64,000 nucleotides of DNA. It comes from Epiperipatus broadwayi. Lineage: Eukaryota; Onychophora; Udeonychophora; Euonychophora; Peripatidae. Location of the stretch: NCBI GenBank assembly GCA_028023455.1, contig JAQFVV010006427.1, positions 680,001 to 744,000 on the forward strand, read 5' to 3'. The notes beneath the pieces are model-generated. The model did no database searches and was not told where the DNA came from. It worked only from the letters and a program-made list of their open reading frames with translations. A program made the position numbers and the translations under genes. This document shows positions 1 to 12,331 of this stretch, in pieces. The first letter of the stretch is position 1. Every line of letters begins with the position of its first letter.

Positions 1-1056
1 TTGAGCTGCACAACTTTTATTGTGATAAACAGCAAAGCAGCCTCTTTTATTACTCTGACATAACTTGAATGCCATATTCTGTTTTTTCAGAAAATAACAC
101 ACCTTTTTTTGCCTGGCACATTATAGTGATGCAGGTCAGCAAGAGTATGGCCCTCTGAAGGATGATTCAGATGTGATATCATTTAAGGCTTTCTCTTCCT
201 GGATGAGATATCACCAATAAGGTTGGATGCTAAGGCTAATCTAAATTCCAGATGTGGCATAGACCTCATTTCTTTTTGGTATAAAAATGTAGGAATTAGT
301 AATAGCCATCAAAACAATACCAAAATAAACACATAGATCATCACCTTGACTTTTTATCCCAGCTGCACATGGTTTATTTCTGGTTTGTTAAATCAACCTC
401 ACCCATGAAGCAGTTGTATTTGTTAATTGCAGGTGGATATGGATATCATGTACCATCTTTACATCTTCTAAGCACAGTATCATTTACAAATAATGGACAA
501 ACATTATTGAGCATAACAGTTAATGTCTTATCCATTCAAACTAGAAACTGAATCAATTACAGAATGGAAGTCTTCTCTTTTCATTATTTCATAATTTTTA
601 GATTTTTGCAGATGCTATCTGGAATACTCTCCCTATTAACTGTCAGTGTGCCACAGCAAGATAATTTATTTGTAGATAGCTCTTCTGATAATTTACCCTA
701 GTAAAATATGTGTCACAAAAATAATATGGTTCTGTTTTGCAAGTTTTGGCAAAATCACTGATAGTACAGTGTAGATTTCCAGATTTAGGACAGCATCTGG
801 GAGGTGCACTTTTGCATGTATACTACACATATACATTATGACTATCTGCACATATCCATCATTTGAAGTCTTGTTTTATTGGTTTTGAGGTGTCAAACTG
901 TTTCATGGAGTTATGATCCATAAATTTAGTGATGGCTTCATCAACTATTACTTCTTTGTGCACTTTATATGAAACTTTGAAATTAATATTACAATGATTT
1001 ATAATTGGCATGATTTTATAAATTCCATCATGCTCTTTACTAGTAATTGGTGGCAT
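1..1056 (-). pseudogene. Decayed PiggyBac-type transposase, cut at window start
   Basis: Read on the minus strand, the catalytic core of a PiggyBac (PGBD/DDE_Tnp_1_7) transposase is visible in pieces. The 859-1056 frame carries VDEAITKF, then an SMKQF segment and KP, which fits the family's first catalytic Asp block. Past an in-frame stop the frame continues WICADSHNVYV. A CDTYFT segment (Asp codon about 712-714) fits the second catalytic Asp block. MGEVDLTNQ (Asp codon about 392-394) fits the third, followed by a DKKSR motif and a helix-rich tail. The basic C-terminus near 100-180 reads HYNVPGKKRC, as in the usual Cys-rich end. Several stops and frame changes make it non-functional. The true C-terminus may lie just beyond position 1. 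The family call rests on motif order and is fairly secure. No terminal inverted repeats were found. Confidence 0.75.
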
Positions 1057-1399
1057 GTTTTTATTGGTAATTAAACAATGATATGTAGAACCATTTAATC
1101 ACCTCACTATATGCCATGAATATATAGTACAAATATATTGAAAGAATGCTAGACAGGAATAAAGCTAAATATTATTTTAAAAAACTATTTTTTTTTTAAA
1201 AAAGTATTAATCAAAAAAGATTATAAATAGGATAAATCATGTATACAATAATTAAATAACTGGAAAAAGTCTTTGATAATATTTATGAAAAAATTCAAAA
1301 ATGTTAAGTATCACATTTTGAAACAGAAATTTATTAAAATGGGAAAGCAATCTTAACCCATGTGTCCATATGAATAAAAGGTGGAGAAAGCTTTGAATC
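1057..1399. other. AT-rich stretch, nothing recognised
   Basis: AT-rich DNA with short A and T runs. It probably includes the decayed N-terminal part of the neighbouring PiggyBac copy, but I could not read a motif in it. Confidence 0.4.
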
Positions 1400-2948
1400 T
1401 CTTACCTTTGCTTGATGAAGAAAATCAATGAAAACTGATAAAGTTAAATATGTGGATGTCCAAAAATTAATTTACATCTTGTTAGCCAAGTGGAAAATGA
1501 AAAAAAAAAAAATAGACAATATAATTGTGGCAAAGGAACCAAGTTTTAGTGCATTCAAGATTGATAAAGCATCCATGAAGCCTAAAGAGACATTAGATAC
1601 AATAAAATCTCTAATGAATTTTAATGTGGAACAAACATAGAGTATATGCAAAATTGCCTCATCATATAACCCATACTGTTGGCAACATGATGAAATATTG
1701 CAAAAACCTCTTGATATAACAAGGAAAAAAGATGGAAGAGATGATAAGTTAAGCTTGATAATAAAGTCAATATACTTAGGTTCAATAAAAAGAAGTTTAG
1801 CTTTTTTAAATAAAGCTACATTTGAAACACCCAAAGAAATTGGAAGCAAGGTGATATTTGGGAACTTTAATTTGTAAACATCCCAGAAGGTTAATAGCAT
1901 CAATTGGAATTTGAACACCAGATAACATTTTATATAGAAGCTTGTACAATTCCTGCATTCAATAACATTCCATTAGAAGATGGGTATCAATGGGGTCAAA
2001 GATTATAGAAAAAGACATTTGAGGAATTTTTTGAGAGGTGTAATGAAAAAGGGAAATTTTTGTCTGAAGATATAAGGTTGATACAGAATGTAATCCAAGT
2101 CCATTAAGTGTCTTTGGCATATAACATAATGAGTTCATGTTCCTTTCAAAGCATTTAGTTGGCTTGATTATAGGAAGATATTATCTAAATATTGAATAAA
2201 CAAGAGTGTTAAGTAGTGAGACTTTCCCTGGAAGTGATATATTAATATTGATCAAGGATATGACTATTTTCTTAGTTTTCTCCAAAATAATATTTTGAAC
2301 ATGTCTTGTTATGCATGAGCCTGAAAAAAAAATTGGAAAGCCAAGAAAAGACAAAGGTTTTGCTGCAAAGGTTGAAGTGATAGATGAGCCTGATTTGCTT
2401 GTCCACATCACAGACTTAGTAGCATTAATTGTAAGATTAGGTGTTTACTAAATAAATCCAAGATAAATAATAGAACTGGAAGAAAAATTTTATTTGGAAG
2501 AAAAACAAACATCATCAACATATGAATGTGATGAATAGTTTGTTTAAAAGCAGGAACATAAACTCCAGATAGATGTGTCTGAATCTGAATGAGTAAAGGA
2601 TTAACATATGTCATGAAGCATAGCATCGTAAGAGGAAATACCTGAGGAACTGACATGAGGTCAACAACCTTCAGAGAGCTTTCCATTAAGCAATATGAAA
2701 ATTGACCTATTAAAAAGATTTGCAATGAATCTGATGTAGGTATAAGGAACTTGATAATCCTGCAATGTTCTAAATAAAACAAAAGGAATTACACAGTCAA
2801 AAGCTGAAGATAAGTCAAGCTGAATAACATGTTTAGCTTTGTTATAATGCCAAACATGCTCAACAAGTAGAAGAAATGCTGAATAGCTCCCAAGGTTGTC
2901 TGTCCTTTTTTGGCAAATTGAACATCTGAAATGTGAAAATAAATACAC
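1400..2948 (-). pseudogene. Decayed L1/Tx1-like LINE ORF2 (RT to C-terminal zinc motif)
   Basis: Minus-strand frames give an ordered reverse-transcriptase series. QLDLSSAFDCV (catalytic Asp codon at 2814-2816) is RT motif A. A VPQ...PLT...VNPLL segment near 2600-2650 is motif B. YVDD at 2511-2522, in a shifted frame, is the catalytic box. At 2181-2411 comes a thumb-like region ending LLNTLVYSIF, then NGLGL near 2090-2110. At 1472-1918 there is a C-terminal region with a Cys-Cys, His and Cys spacing (CCQQY...HILYVC) like the LINE C-terminal zinc-binding domain. The 'NPLL...SGVYVPA...YVDD' wording is closest to Tx1/L1-type LINEs. Frameshifts and stops separate the pieces. The endonuclease domain is missing or unreadable beyond 2948. 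Small plus-strand frames here are shadows. Confidence 0.7.
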
Positions 2949-3848
2949 TGTTGAATTTTGAATCTTTAGTTAAAAAAACTATCTTTTCTGTGTGTATTTA
3001 TATTTTACTAGGTATTATGTTGTCTTAGAAAAGAAGAAAATTAATAACAAGTGAATTAAAAATAACAACTGTAAATTGCAGATAAACAAAAAAATTGTTA
3101 ATGATTACTGCAATTATATTCCTCTGATAATAAAAATGATAAAAACCAATAATAAAATCTTTTATTTATCCTTGATTATTCCAATTAAAAAACATGGTAA
3201 TTTGATGACTGACTCAGACAAACAATAACATATATCCAGGAAGTATTTTAATTAAAAAATCTTGGATATTACAAAAAACCATCGCTCTATAAATAAATAA
3301 ACTCTTCACGAATATAAATTGTCAATTGAAACTACTGCAATTTTTCTGCATATGATAATTCAAATAATATCAGTAATAATTTTAATAGAGGTAGCAAAAT
3401 TTCTGTATCATATATACAGTAGAAACTTTTTATGAATTTATGCCATCATTATATATTAATAGAAATTATGAATCTTTATTATAAGAACCAGTGGGGGAAA
3501 ATTACTTCAGGCAAAAAAACTACAATTGAACTTTAGAACTGATTTCCAAAGTAGGAGTATAGGCATGGCCATAAATACCAGATGCAATCCAGATAGCAAA
3601 AAAAGTGGATTAAAGATAAATATAAACCCAATAATTTCCAAAACATTTTAAAAATACATCACTACTAGATAGCCTTATCAAGAGAGAAGGAAAGTAGTAT
3701 ATAACCTAATAAACTGATATCCAAAAATAGAGATCTGGAAAAAAATAATTGAAAGAAACAAACTTTGAATCAATATGATTATTAATAGAAATAATTTTGC
3801 CAATAAAAGAAAACAATGAATCACAATAAAAATACTCAGAAAAACAAT
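2949..3848. other. AT-rich stretch, nothing recognised
   Basis: About 900 bases of low-complexity AT-rich DNA with no coding frame or repeat that I can name. The 68-codon minus frame at 3678-3884 is Leu/Ile/Phe-rich translation of AT-rich DNA. Confidence 0.4.
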
Positions 3849-4167
3849 AGCAAACTCTTCATACAGAATTAGAAGAAATTGCAAGCCATAGTAATCAATG
3901 GATGAAATAAGGTTTGTGCAAAAAATCCATATTAATGCTTATTCATTTCATAATATCAAACTAGTTTTTAGCTTGTGACTTTCATCAGTGAGGAGCCGTG
4001 GATCTGAAAGCATTGCATCTAGATTTCACTGATAATTCACAAACTAAAATATAGTCTGGAGATATTGAATTAGTAGGCATTAGAAAAGTATTTTATGAAC
4101 AAATGTTTTGGGATGCATTTATTAATATGGCTTGCACTTGGTTACTCTACTGTATAGAAAGTTTGCT
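3849..4167. mobile_element. MITE family 1, copy A (about 320 bp, diverged)
   Basis: A left end reading roughly CAAACTCTTCATACAG, then GCAAGCCATAGTAATCAATG, is mirrored at the right by a decayed ATGGCTTGCACTTGGTTACT ... TGTATAGAAAGTTTG. The interior carries the family's CTTCATCAGTGAGGAGCC-type core. The same ends and core recur at 16.8, 41.1, 57.8 and 59.9 kb. No coding capacity, so this is a non-autonomous terminal-inverted-repeat element. Confidence 0.65.
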
Positions 4168-6050
4168 ACTATTTTAGCAGACTGTGTAAGCATAACAAAT
4201 GGTATTCATGTGATGTTTAGTGGTTTAATATATCTTCAGATTCTTGATGAATAATCAGGACATACACTTAGACTATAATAAAAAATTGAATCAAGTAGAG
4301 TTAATTGAAATATACAATAACAAAGAGTGAATAATTAATTAGAATAAAAAGTTAAAAAAAAATTTATATAACTGTAACATGGGAAACAAAATCCACATAA
4401 GTAAAGAGTGCAATCAGTAATGAAATATCCAATAAACCACTTAGTTGACCTTCTGTACTAACTTTCATCTCTTGATAAACTCAGTTGTTGAAAATTCTTT
4501 TATCTAAATAACTGAACACATTATATACTGTTAAAATTGCTTCTCAAACTAACTAATAAATCTAAAATATTGTGTGTATAATTTATTAAACTATAAAAAG
4601 TACATTAAAATATAATTTAAAATAATGAACATTTATCTCAGTACATTATTTGGCATATGAAATCATTACTCATAACATCATTTACAATGTATATATTGAT
4701 TACAAAAAATGCCTAAAGTGATGTAATAAAAGTAGTAGTAATATTGGTTCTTTAATACATTGTTTTCTGTGCTTCTTCCTTTATTTCAAGAAATTGGATG
4801 TATATCAATACATATATCCCTTTCAAATTTTATGCAAAATATTGGGAATGATATTCTTTTCCTTGTGTTCTATTAATTTCATTGTGAACCAAAATGTTAA
4901 GATTTATGCAAATATGAAATGATCATTCATATTTGCTATCTCAGATTTTACAGACATTGGTTTTCTAACAAGTGATAATAATTAAGAATCAAATTTAGAT
5001 TCATAACAGTTATTTATAAACAAGGCTTCATTTTGGTACATTAATAAATATATTACATAAGATAGAGCGATTTCTAGCTTATTTAATACTTTTATGAGAG
5101 AACTAATAGAATGATATTAATAAAATATGGTAAAAGAAGTTATAATATTTTACATTTAGGTTATTGTTTATTTATCTTTAAGCAGGTTAAAAAGACAAAA
5201 AATAAATCTACCGTATATATTTATTTGCTATATTAAAATGAACGTTTGTGGATGTCTGGTAAATATGCAAATTTGACTTTTTAATAATATCACTTATTAA
5301 AAGGCTTTTTTTTATAAGATCAAAGTTAGTTGTACAATCATTCATTTTAGACTTATAGACTTTTTGACAATGTGGGTCAATACAATGATGTTGACAGTAC
5401 ATGATTAAAGTCATATCCATTATCTTCCACTGTTTATTTATGTAGAGTTATATTAAAATTATTATAACATACATATCTTTATGGTCAAGATGGAATTTAA
5501 TATATATATATATATTGTAATGGAATTTAAAAATATAATATCGACTTATCGATATTTACAATATATATATATATATGGTTCAATTAAGATAACACAATTA
5601 TGAAACTCTTTACATTAGACATTTAATAATGTACAATGGCGTAAACATTGAGGATACATCCCTAAAGGTACATTTTCAATGGCATAAAAATATTACTCCA
5701 CCAAATTCACATAAGAAAACTACCATGTAATACTTTCATGTCTTTAAACACAACCATAATAATTCTATCATACAATTTACAAATTTATTATAGAAATAAT
5801 AATTTTTTTACAACTCCATTAATAAAAAAATATTAATTGGAAAATTTAATATCAACTAATAATTCTTACTCGTCATCTTTTAATACAAATTTTACATTTT
5901 TTTAAAAATAATCACACGTTTATTTCTAGACTAATAATAAAAATGAATAAATTAATTAAGACCCTGTAATTAAATCTGATGAAGGATTTTACATAATATC
6001 TAACTACCCTTATAAAAATAACAACAATAAGCAAATAAAATACCTTAATG
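4168..6050. other. AT-rich stretch with short TA tracts
   Basis: No gene recognised. Around 5490-5580 two (TA)n tracts flank a small imperfect palindrome centred on ATATCGACTTATCGATAT, possibly the stub of a hairpin element. The 70-codon minus frame at 5208-5420 has no recognisable motif. Confidence 0.4.
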
Positions 6051-6109
6051 TTTTGCTGAAGGTTTGTGATGATGGTGTTCTAGTTGTATTTTTATATTGA
6101 CTACTTCCA

Positions 6110-6362
6110 TCATCTAATATGCATATTAAATGTCTTTAGAAAATTTTAAATTTATTTAAATATACCAAATACATTCAACTGTTAGTGATAGCACGCCAAA
6201 CAATTTACTATGTGCACAACATTTTGAGAGGTATTATTCTTCTCTCTTCTTCGGGTGTTGTTGGCCTTACCAGTTACAGTACTAGCATGGGATTTGAACC
6301 TGGACCCTTAGATTCTTAAGTATTGAATTTTATGGTAACACTCTAACAAAATGAGTCCTCCT
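6110..6362 (-). mobile_element. tRNA-headed SINE-like unit, left arm
   Basis: On the minus strand an A-box-like segment (near 6346-6358, decayed) is followed by a B box, GGTTCAAATC, at 6291-6300. The two are spaced as in a tRNA gene, and the body then runs toward 6110. Internal Pol III promoter boxes followed by an unrelated body are the signature of a tRNA-derived SINE. No intact tRNA cloverleaf is claimed. Confidence 0.55.
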
Positions 6363-6688
6363 GCAAAAGGCAACAGTTTGTAGATATTTCATATACTTAT
6401 CTATGAGGTTCTTTCTGATTTCTCCACTTTTTCCTAAAAGCAAAATTGATTAGTGATTTCCATACATTATGTATAGTCACACTAGGTTGCCTTATGGGAT
6501 TTTTGCCATTGTCATGTGAGCAAGCTGTTCACCTAACAATGGCAAAAAGTCCCATAAGCCAATCTAGTGTACCTACACATAATGTATGGAAATCACTAAT
6601 CAACTTTGTTCTTAGGAAAAAGTGAAGAAACCAGGAGGAACCTCATGGAGAACTATATGAAATTTCTACAGACTGTTGCCTGTGTCAG

Positions 6689-6930
6689 GATAGATCAGTT
6701 GGTTAGAACATTACCTTAAAATTGAATACTCAAGAATCTAAGGGTTCAGGTTCAAATCCCATGCTAGTAGGAAAATATTACCACTTGAAACATTGTGCAT
6801 ATATTATCCTGTTTCATGTACTATTACTAACAGTTGAATGCATTTAGAATATTTAAATAAAATTAATTTTTTCTAAAGACATTCAATATGCAAATTAGAT
6901 TATGGAAATAGTCCAATATAAAAATACAAC
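6689..6930 (+). mobile_element. tRNA-headed SINE-like unit, right arm
   Basis: TAGATCAGTTGGTTAGAACA (from 6691) fits a tRNA A box and D-arm, and GGTTCAAATCC (6749-6759) fits the B box. The body after it matches the left-arm unit in reverse complement. It is better preserved at the head than the left copy. Confidence 0.65.
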
Positions 6931-7149
6931 AAGATATCTTAATGACTCTTAACATTAAATCTATTTAAATATTAAGGTTTGTCAATAAAACATAATAAAA
7001 TAATAAAATTCTGAGAAAACATTGTACAATTTTTATTTATTCATGTGGCATATGTAAAATATAATATATTTTAATATAGTGGCAATATTAATTATCTCAA
7101 ATTGGTGTTAGATCATCTTAAAATAACCATCAATGATTATATCTGCTAC

Positions 7150-7391
<242 letters not shown>

Positions 7392-8139
7392 ATTTTATTA
7401 CTCAATCAAGTATAATAGTAATATTTTAAGAAATCTTTAAGAATTATGTGCAAACAAATAGTGTCTTAAAACATTAATTTTCATGGATTATGCATGTAAA
7501 ATGAAGAATCCATGAATGACAAACAAATTAAAATTCTCATCAATGAAGTAATTTAAAAATAATTAACAATTTTATTATAGTTGAACAATATTATAGCTAT
7601 TATATAACAGGATTATAAAAAAATAAAAAATAAAATATTTGCAAACTGTAATATAAATTAACATTATTTAAGATTAAAATATTTATATAATATATATTAC
7701 AAATAAATAAAATAAACAACATAACCTTCATTCCGACTACCTAAAAATAAAATAAAATATTACAGTAATAATGATAAGATATTATTTTACTTAATAAAAC
7801 AATAACAATCTATTGTTTTGTGTTGGGAAAATAATAACAATATATCTACTAAATTCTAAACTTAATTCTACACTTATAATATCTTTAAATATATATATTT
7901 ATTTTTATGTCGTTCTTAAATATAAGTTTAGATTTAAAATACACCCATCTAAACTCAACACAAAGTAAAATATTTTATACTTATTAAAATATTTCCTTTG
8001 CAGTTCAGCAAAGCATTATCTCAATATTTCACCATGTTCAAGTATTTTATACCAGTAAGTTTAAATAAATAAAAATATATTAATATCTCCCTTTGTAAAT
8101 TAACTACTAATATAAAAAAGTATTTCAAATATAATTTCA
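7392..8139. other. AT-rich stretch, nothing recognised
   Basis: Low-complexity A/T DNA between the microsatellite and the next SINE copy, with no gene or named repeat visible. Confidence 0.4.
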
Positions 8140-8560
8140 TAAGTATTTGTGTGAAGGTTTTTGATGATATTATATTATTAGATGTGATATGTTGGACTAT
8201 TTCCATCATCTATGAGTGGATGCTGAATGTATAGAAAATTTTAAACTTTATTTAAGCTTTTCAAATACAAACAACTTGTTAGTAATAATACACAAATAGA
8301 CAACACAGGGTAGTAATTACACAATATTTCAAGTAGTAGTATTCTCCAATCTTTTTTCAGATATTGCTGGCCTATATGCACAGTGACAATATTCAATTAG
8401 AGTTTGAACTAGCACCATTAGATTTTTGAATATCAAATTTAAGGCAAATGCTCTACCAGCTGAGCTATTCTGTTAAACACAACATACAGTAAAAAAGTTA
8501 TATATTTATATATGAGGATTGGGTAAATTTTCCAAATAATGTCTAAATTCCTACACACAC
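8140..8560 (-). mobile_element. Third copy of the SINE-bearing arm, abutting the LTR element
   Basis: On the minus strand, AATAGCTCAGCTGGTAGAGC (near 8455-8475) is a good tRNA D-arm/A-box. GCTAGTTCAAACTC near 8400-8415 is the B-box region. The body toward 8140 shares the TCCATCATCTA segment with the 6 kb units. Sequence beyond the head (8480-8560) also resembles the outer arm of the 6 kb palindrome (a TATGAGG landmark). The repeating unit is therefore longer than the SINE, and here it is interrupted where the LTR element begins. Confidence 0.6.
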
Positions 8561-8570
8561 ATATATATAT

Positions 8571-11146
8571 AGTAATGATAAGAAAAGTAGAGCTGCTTTA
8601 ACCTAACCTAGAGATTCAGATAGAGGGGGTTCAAACCTCACCTACTCCTCTAGATTGCTACTAAGTGACTTACTCCCCAAACCTCACTAGAATTTAATCT
8701 TAATGTATGCCCAGTGGTCAAGGAGAGAAGAAACCACAAAAAGGAATTTTTACATATATAATGATCAGGTGTACATAAGTATGTCACAAAAAAAAACAAT
8801 ACTAAGTGGTTTTATTTATAGTGAATGAAAGATAACAGAAACTTTTATTATTTATATTAAAAGAATTTATACAATGCTTTATTAATAGTGTCACAGGCTT
8901 TTTTCACTGCAACCAGATAGACATATATGAAAGATCCATTGATCATAATGATAAGAACAGACAAAATTTTACATTATAATTTCTTCTTTAAAATACCCAA
9001 CCAATGGAAGTATTACGTAAAAAAAATCAAGAGAGAGAGAGAGCTGATTCATTAACTCAGTGGTTGGAAAACATAGAAATAAATAGGTGGTCAAACTCAA
9101 CTAAACATTTTGGACAGGTTTAAAACACAGCCCAACTTATGATTTAAGAAGAATGATAAAGTGACCCCAGCAGGAATTTCCAGCTATAATTGAAACATTT
9201 CTATGAGATTTTGAGAAAGATTTCCTAATAAATATAAATATACAATACCATGCACAAAGGCGATAGCATATAGTGGGCTGTGAGGCTTAAGACATAACAG
9301 TTACCAAGAGGTTAACAAAAGACCGGATAGCTCTCCATCTCTAAACTAGGTTAGGGAGAAAAATGGAACCCATTTGTTAAATACGTGACCCGGATTCAGG
9401 ATCAGAGTTTTATTGCTTATGTCCAGTTACGTACTGAAGGGACTGAGATTGACATGAGATCCAGAATATTTTATTTATTTTAAGTAGATCCAAATGTAGG
9501 TATGTTAACCTAAGCAAACTTGGCAAAAAGAAGCACTGTAATTTATGCTGAGCGGCCCAGTAGATCACCCAAGGCACGATACCATATACATACAGTCAAT
9601 TGCCTTTAAATTAAAAAAAAACCCTTTGCAATATATATATATATATTAAGAAAGCTCAACTATCACTTAAAAATCCGCAGACAAATAGTAACTTCACCTT
9701 TATAAAATTTGAATTACTAAAAAAAAAAACAAATGGGCGGATATTTTATTGATTTAGTTCAAGTTTAACCTACCAACCACAGAGCCAATGCTATTTAATA
9801 ATTTTTAATACATATACATATTGTCAAAAGGTACTCTCTCTTATTACTAAAATATAAATGTGAATGTTTTATTTCACGCTCTTTAAAATATAACTTTAAA
9901 TTTGTAACCCTACATTAACTAAAATATAAAGGCATTTGATAAGGATCTTTCTTTTACATATATATATAAAAATTAAATTAAAATATTGAAAGTTTTGTAA
10001 TAGAATATTTAGCATTTAAATCTTGATTTTAAAAAATAGGGTTTTGCACTTTCTATGATTTGCTTCCTTTTCTTTCCAAAATATCTATATAAAATAAATA
10101 ACTTAATTACTGGAGTATAATGGCGGAAAGTTAAACGAAGTAATTTTCAATTAAATTTATAAAAGCTATCGCCGCCATTATATATATAATAACTCCACCC
10201 ATTATGATATAAAAAAAAGAAAAGAAAGCAATTAATGAAATACCATTTTACAAGATATGAATACATAGATTAAAAAAAAAAACATATATAAAAAAACATA
10301 ACTCTAAAGTGAATTTGTAAATTACAAAGAGATTTTTATGTGAATTTATGGTAACATTACCGGTAACTCGATGGGGTTGGGTCAAGATGAGTACATTAGA
10401 TGTTTACTGCAAGTCTTCTCGGTTCTTCAACCTTGTTTTACCATGTTTGAGGGCAGATATTCATGGATACAGGGCAGACTTTTTAGTTCTCTGGCTGGCT
10501 TACACGATTACAACTCCGGCCTCAGGAACAACTCAGGAGAATGAAAGCAAAGAGATTATCCCTGCATTTTTGCAGAGCAATACATTTCTGGATTTTTATT
10601 TATATGCTGAAAGAATAGAGTGCAGCTTGAAGTAAGTACAGCAAGCAAGAGTTCACTATATTGTCCAATTTTTCAGCAAAATTTCTTCCAACAAAATTCT
10701 TAACTCTATGATCTTCAGCACAGGTTACCCACAAGCATAAGACCAAGAACAAATGAAAAGTTCTTTATTTATATCCTTTTTCCATTATGTTTTTAATCTG
10801 CTAATTAGTTGCAAATCATGCCTGTTGTTTCAAATTTTTCCTGTTATCTATTTTTTTTATCTAATTCAGAAAAATGTTTTACTAATTAAATTCCTTTTCT
10901 TAATGGATTTTATTTAATTAAGAGAATTTATCTTACTGAATTCTTCCAACATATATTTTAAAAATAGTTGCAAATATAATTTTAACTTTCTATATTTTAT
11001 TTTATTAAATCTTTTTTCTTTAACACAATTCCTTCTTTAATTTAGGCAACTATTTGAGAAAACGATAAATGTAGTTTGAAAAAGAAACATACATTCACTG
11101 TGGTTGGACTTAGGGTCTTAGTTATTCCACAGTGAATGGTGAAGTA

Positions 11147-11186
<40 letters not shown>

Positions 11187-11192
11187 GCTTCA
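8571..11192 (-). repeat. LTR, left copy (3' LTR in element orientation)
   Basis: Collinear with 14103-16727 over its whole length. Shared landmarks include AGCTGCTTTAACCTAACCTA, the GAGAGAGAGAGAG tract, GACCGGATAGCTCTCCATCT, CATTACCGGTAACT and the terminal TGCACAGCTTCA. By eye the copies differ about once in 12-20 bases, mostly transitions, so the insertion is old. The start base differs from the other copy (A rather than T), so the left edge is approximate. Confidence 0.8.
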
Positions 11193-12331
11193 TATTCCTA
11201 GAACCTATCAAAAAAAAACAAGTGAAAAAAATGACTAAAGCTACGGTTTTGCAGAGAGAAGCAGAGTGATCCGGAAAGAGCACTCCTACTATACAGAATA
11301 GTAGTGTATTTACATGAAATAATACTGATATGTGCAGTTTATAAAAACAAACTGAAAGTTTATAATAATACTGATAAATAGATTATATAAATAAAAAAAA
11401 TGAAAGTTTATCATAATACTGATATATATATATTAAAGTTTATCATAATACTGATATATATATATTAAAAGAAAAGTATATATAACAATGCCAATATTTA
11501 CAAAATATACACACAAAAAAAAACTGAAAGCCTATAATATGATTTCATTGTCCATATGATGTGTCCTGGTCATATCTTGGGGATCTTGGTAAAAAAATTT
11601 ACTTTTGAATGGAGCACTCTATTTAAACTATTTTTTTAATGGACCTTCCTCTCTGGGACTTGTTATTAGCTCTCTGAGGTGTGTCCACTTTATTATCACG
11701 TCTTCTATCAATTCTTTTGCTAGAAGTCAAGTTGAAATTCCTTATTAATGTTGCTCTGTTCTTTAGCTGTTTCCCTCTTATGTGTTCTGATGATGAAACT
11801 GGCTCATGGTTAGATCCCTTGGTCAGTAATTTAGGTATGGTAAATATGGTTTCAAACCTAGAACTGTGCTGCCACTTGATAAAGTAGTTTGTTTTGCCTG
11901 ACCTGCCATGGTGTGTTGTTTCGGAAATATCTCGTGATCATTAAATTGATGAGTAAAACGCTTGAAGGCAAGGTGAGGTGTGCTCTGTCCTTCTATCTCT
12001 AATTCCATCTGGCCTTTTGTTTTATTTTTCTGTTTTTTCAAGATTAGTTGGTTCCTGTATGCAGCTTATATTGGTTGTCTCTTGAGTTTTCCATTTGTGA
12101 AAATCTAACTTGTTGTTGTAAAATGTAAACTTATTTTCCCTATATTTTTTTCCTGAGTCATGTCTTTCTAAGAAGAATCTGAAATATATGTTTTACATTT
12201 GTTTTTCCTATCTTAATATCCAGTCCCAAATGATGTGTTTCTATGTTGGCTTTTTCTCCATTGGCCAATATAGCATAAGATTTTCTCGGTGAGATTGGTA
12301 GTACATGAGTTCCTACTGTTGCATCCCATGA
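11193..12331 (-). pseudogene. Degraded interior after the protease
   Basis: Just below the gag-protease frame, the minus strand continues with protease-like text in another frame (YAILANGEKANIETHHLG, near 12220-12290), so the protease was frameshifted. Below it the 72-codon frame 11823-12041 has no motif that I can assign; it could be the tail of a deleted pol. No RT box, RNase H or integrase HHCC/DDE signal is seen. A tandem repeat of roughly 33 bp units (ATAATACTGATA) lies near 11345-11470. Confidence 0.5.

Larger units (their letters stand above)
6055..6935. repeat. Large imperfect palindrome, two SINE-bearing arms head to head
   Basis: The left arm (about 6055-6515) and the right arm (about 6520-6935) are diverged reverse complements. 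Matching landmarks include the CATACATTATGTATAG region near 6460 against its mirror near 6575, TTTTTGCCATTGTCATG against CAATGGCAAAAAGTCCCA at the centre, and ATCATCTAATATGCATATTA near 6110 against AATATGCAAATTAGATTATG near 6885. Each arm contains a tRNA-like head and a body of roughly 170 bp. This is either a foldback element or an inverted duplication. Confidence 0.7.

Noticed and set aside
6689-6765. A functional tRNA gene
   Set aside because: A and B boxes are present, but acceptor-stem pairing is not seen and a SINE body follows, with inverted and third copies nearby.
11823-12041. 72-codon minus frame as a separate retroelement gene
   Set aside because: No motif, short, and in the degraded interior. 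At most a leftover of pol.
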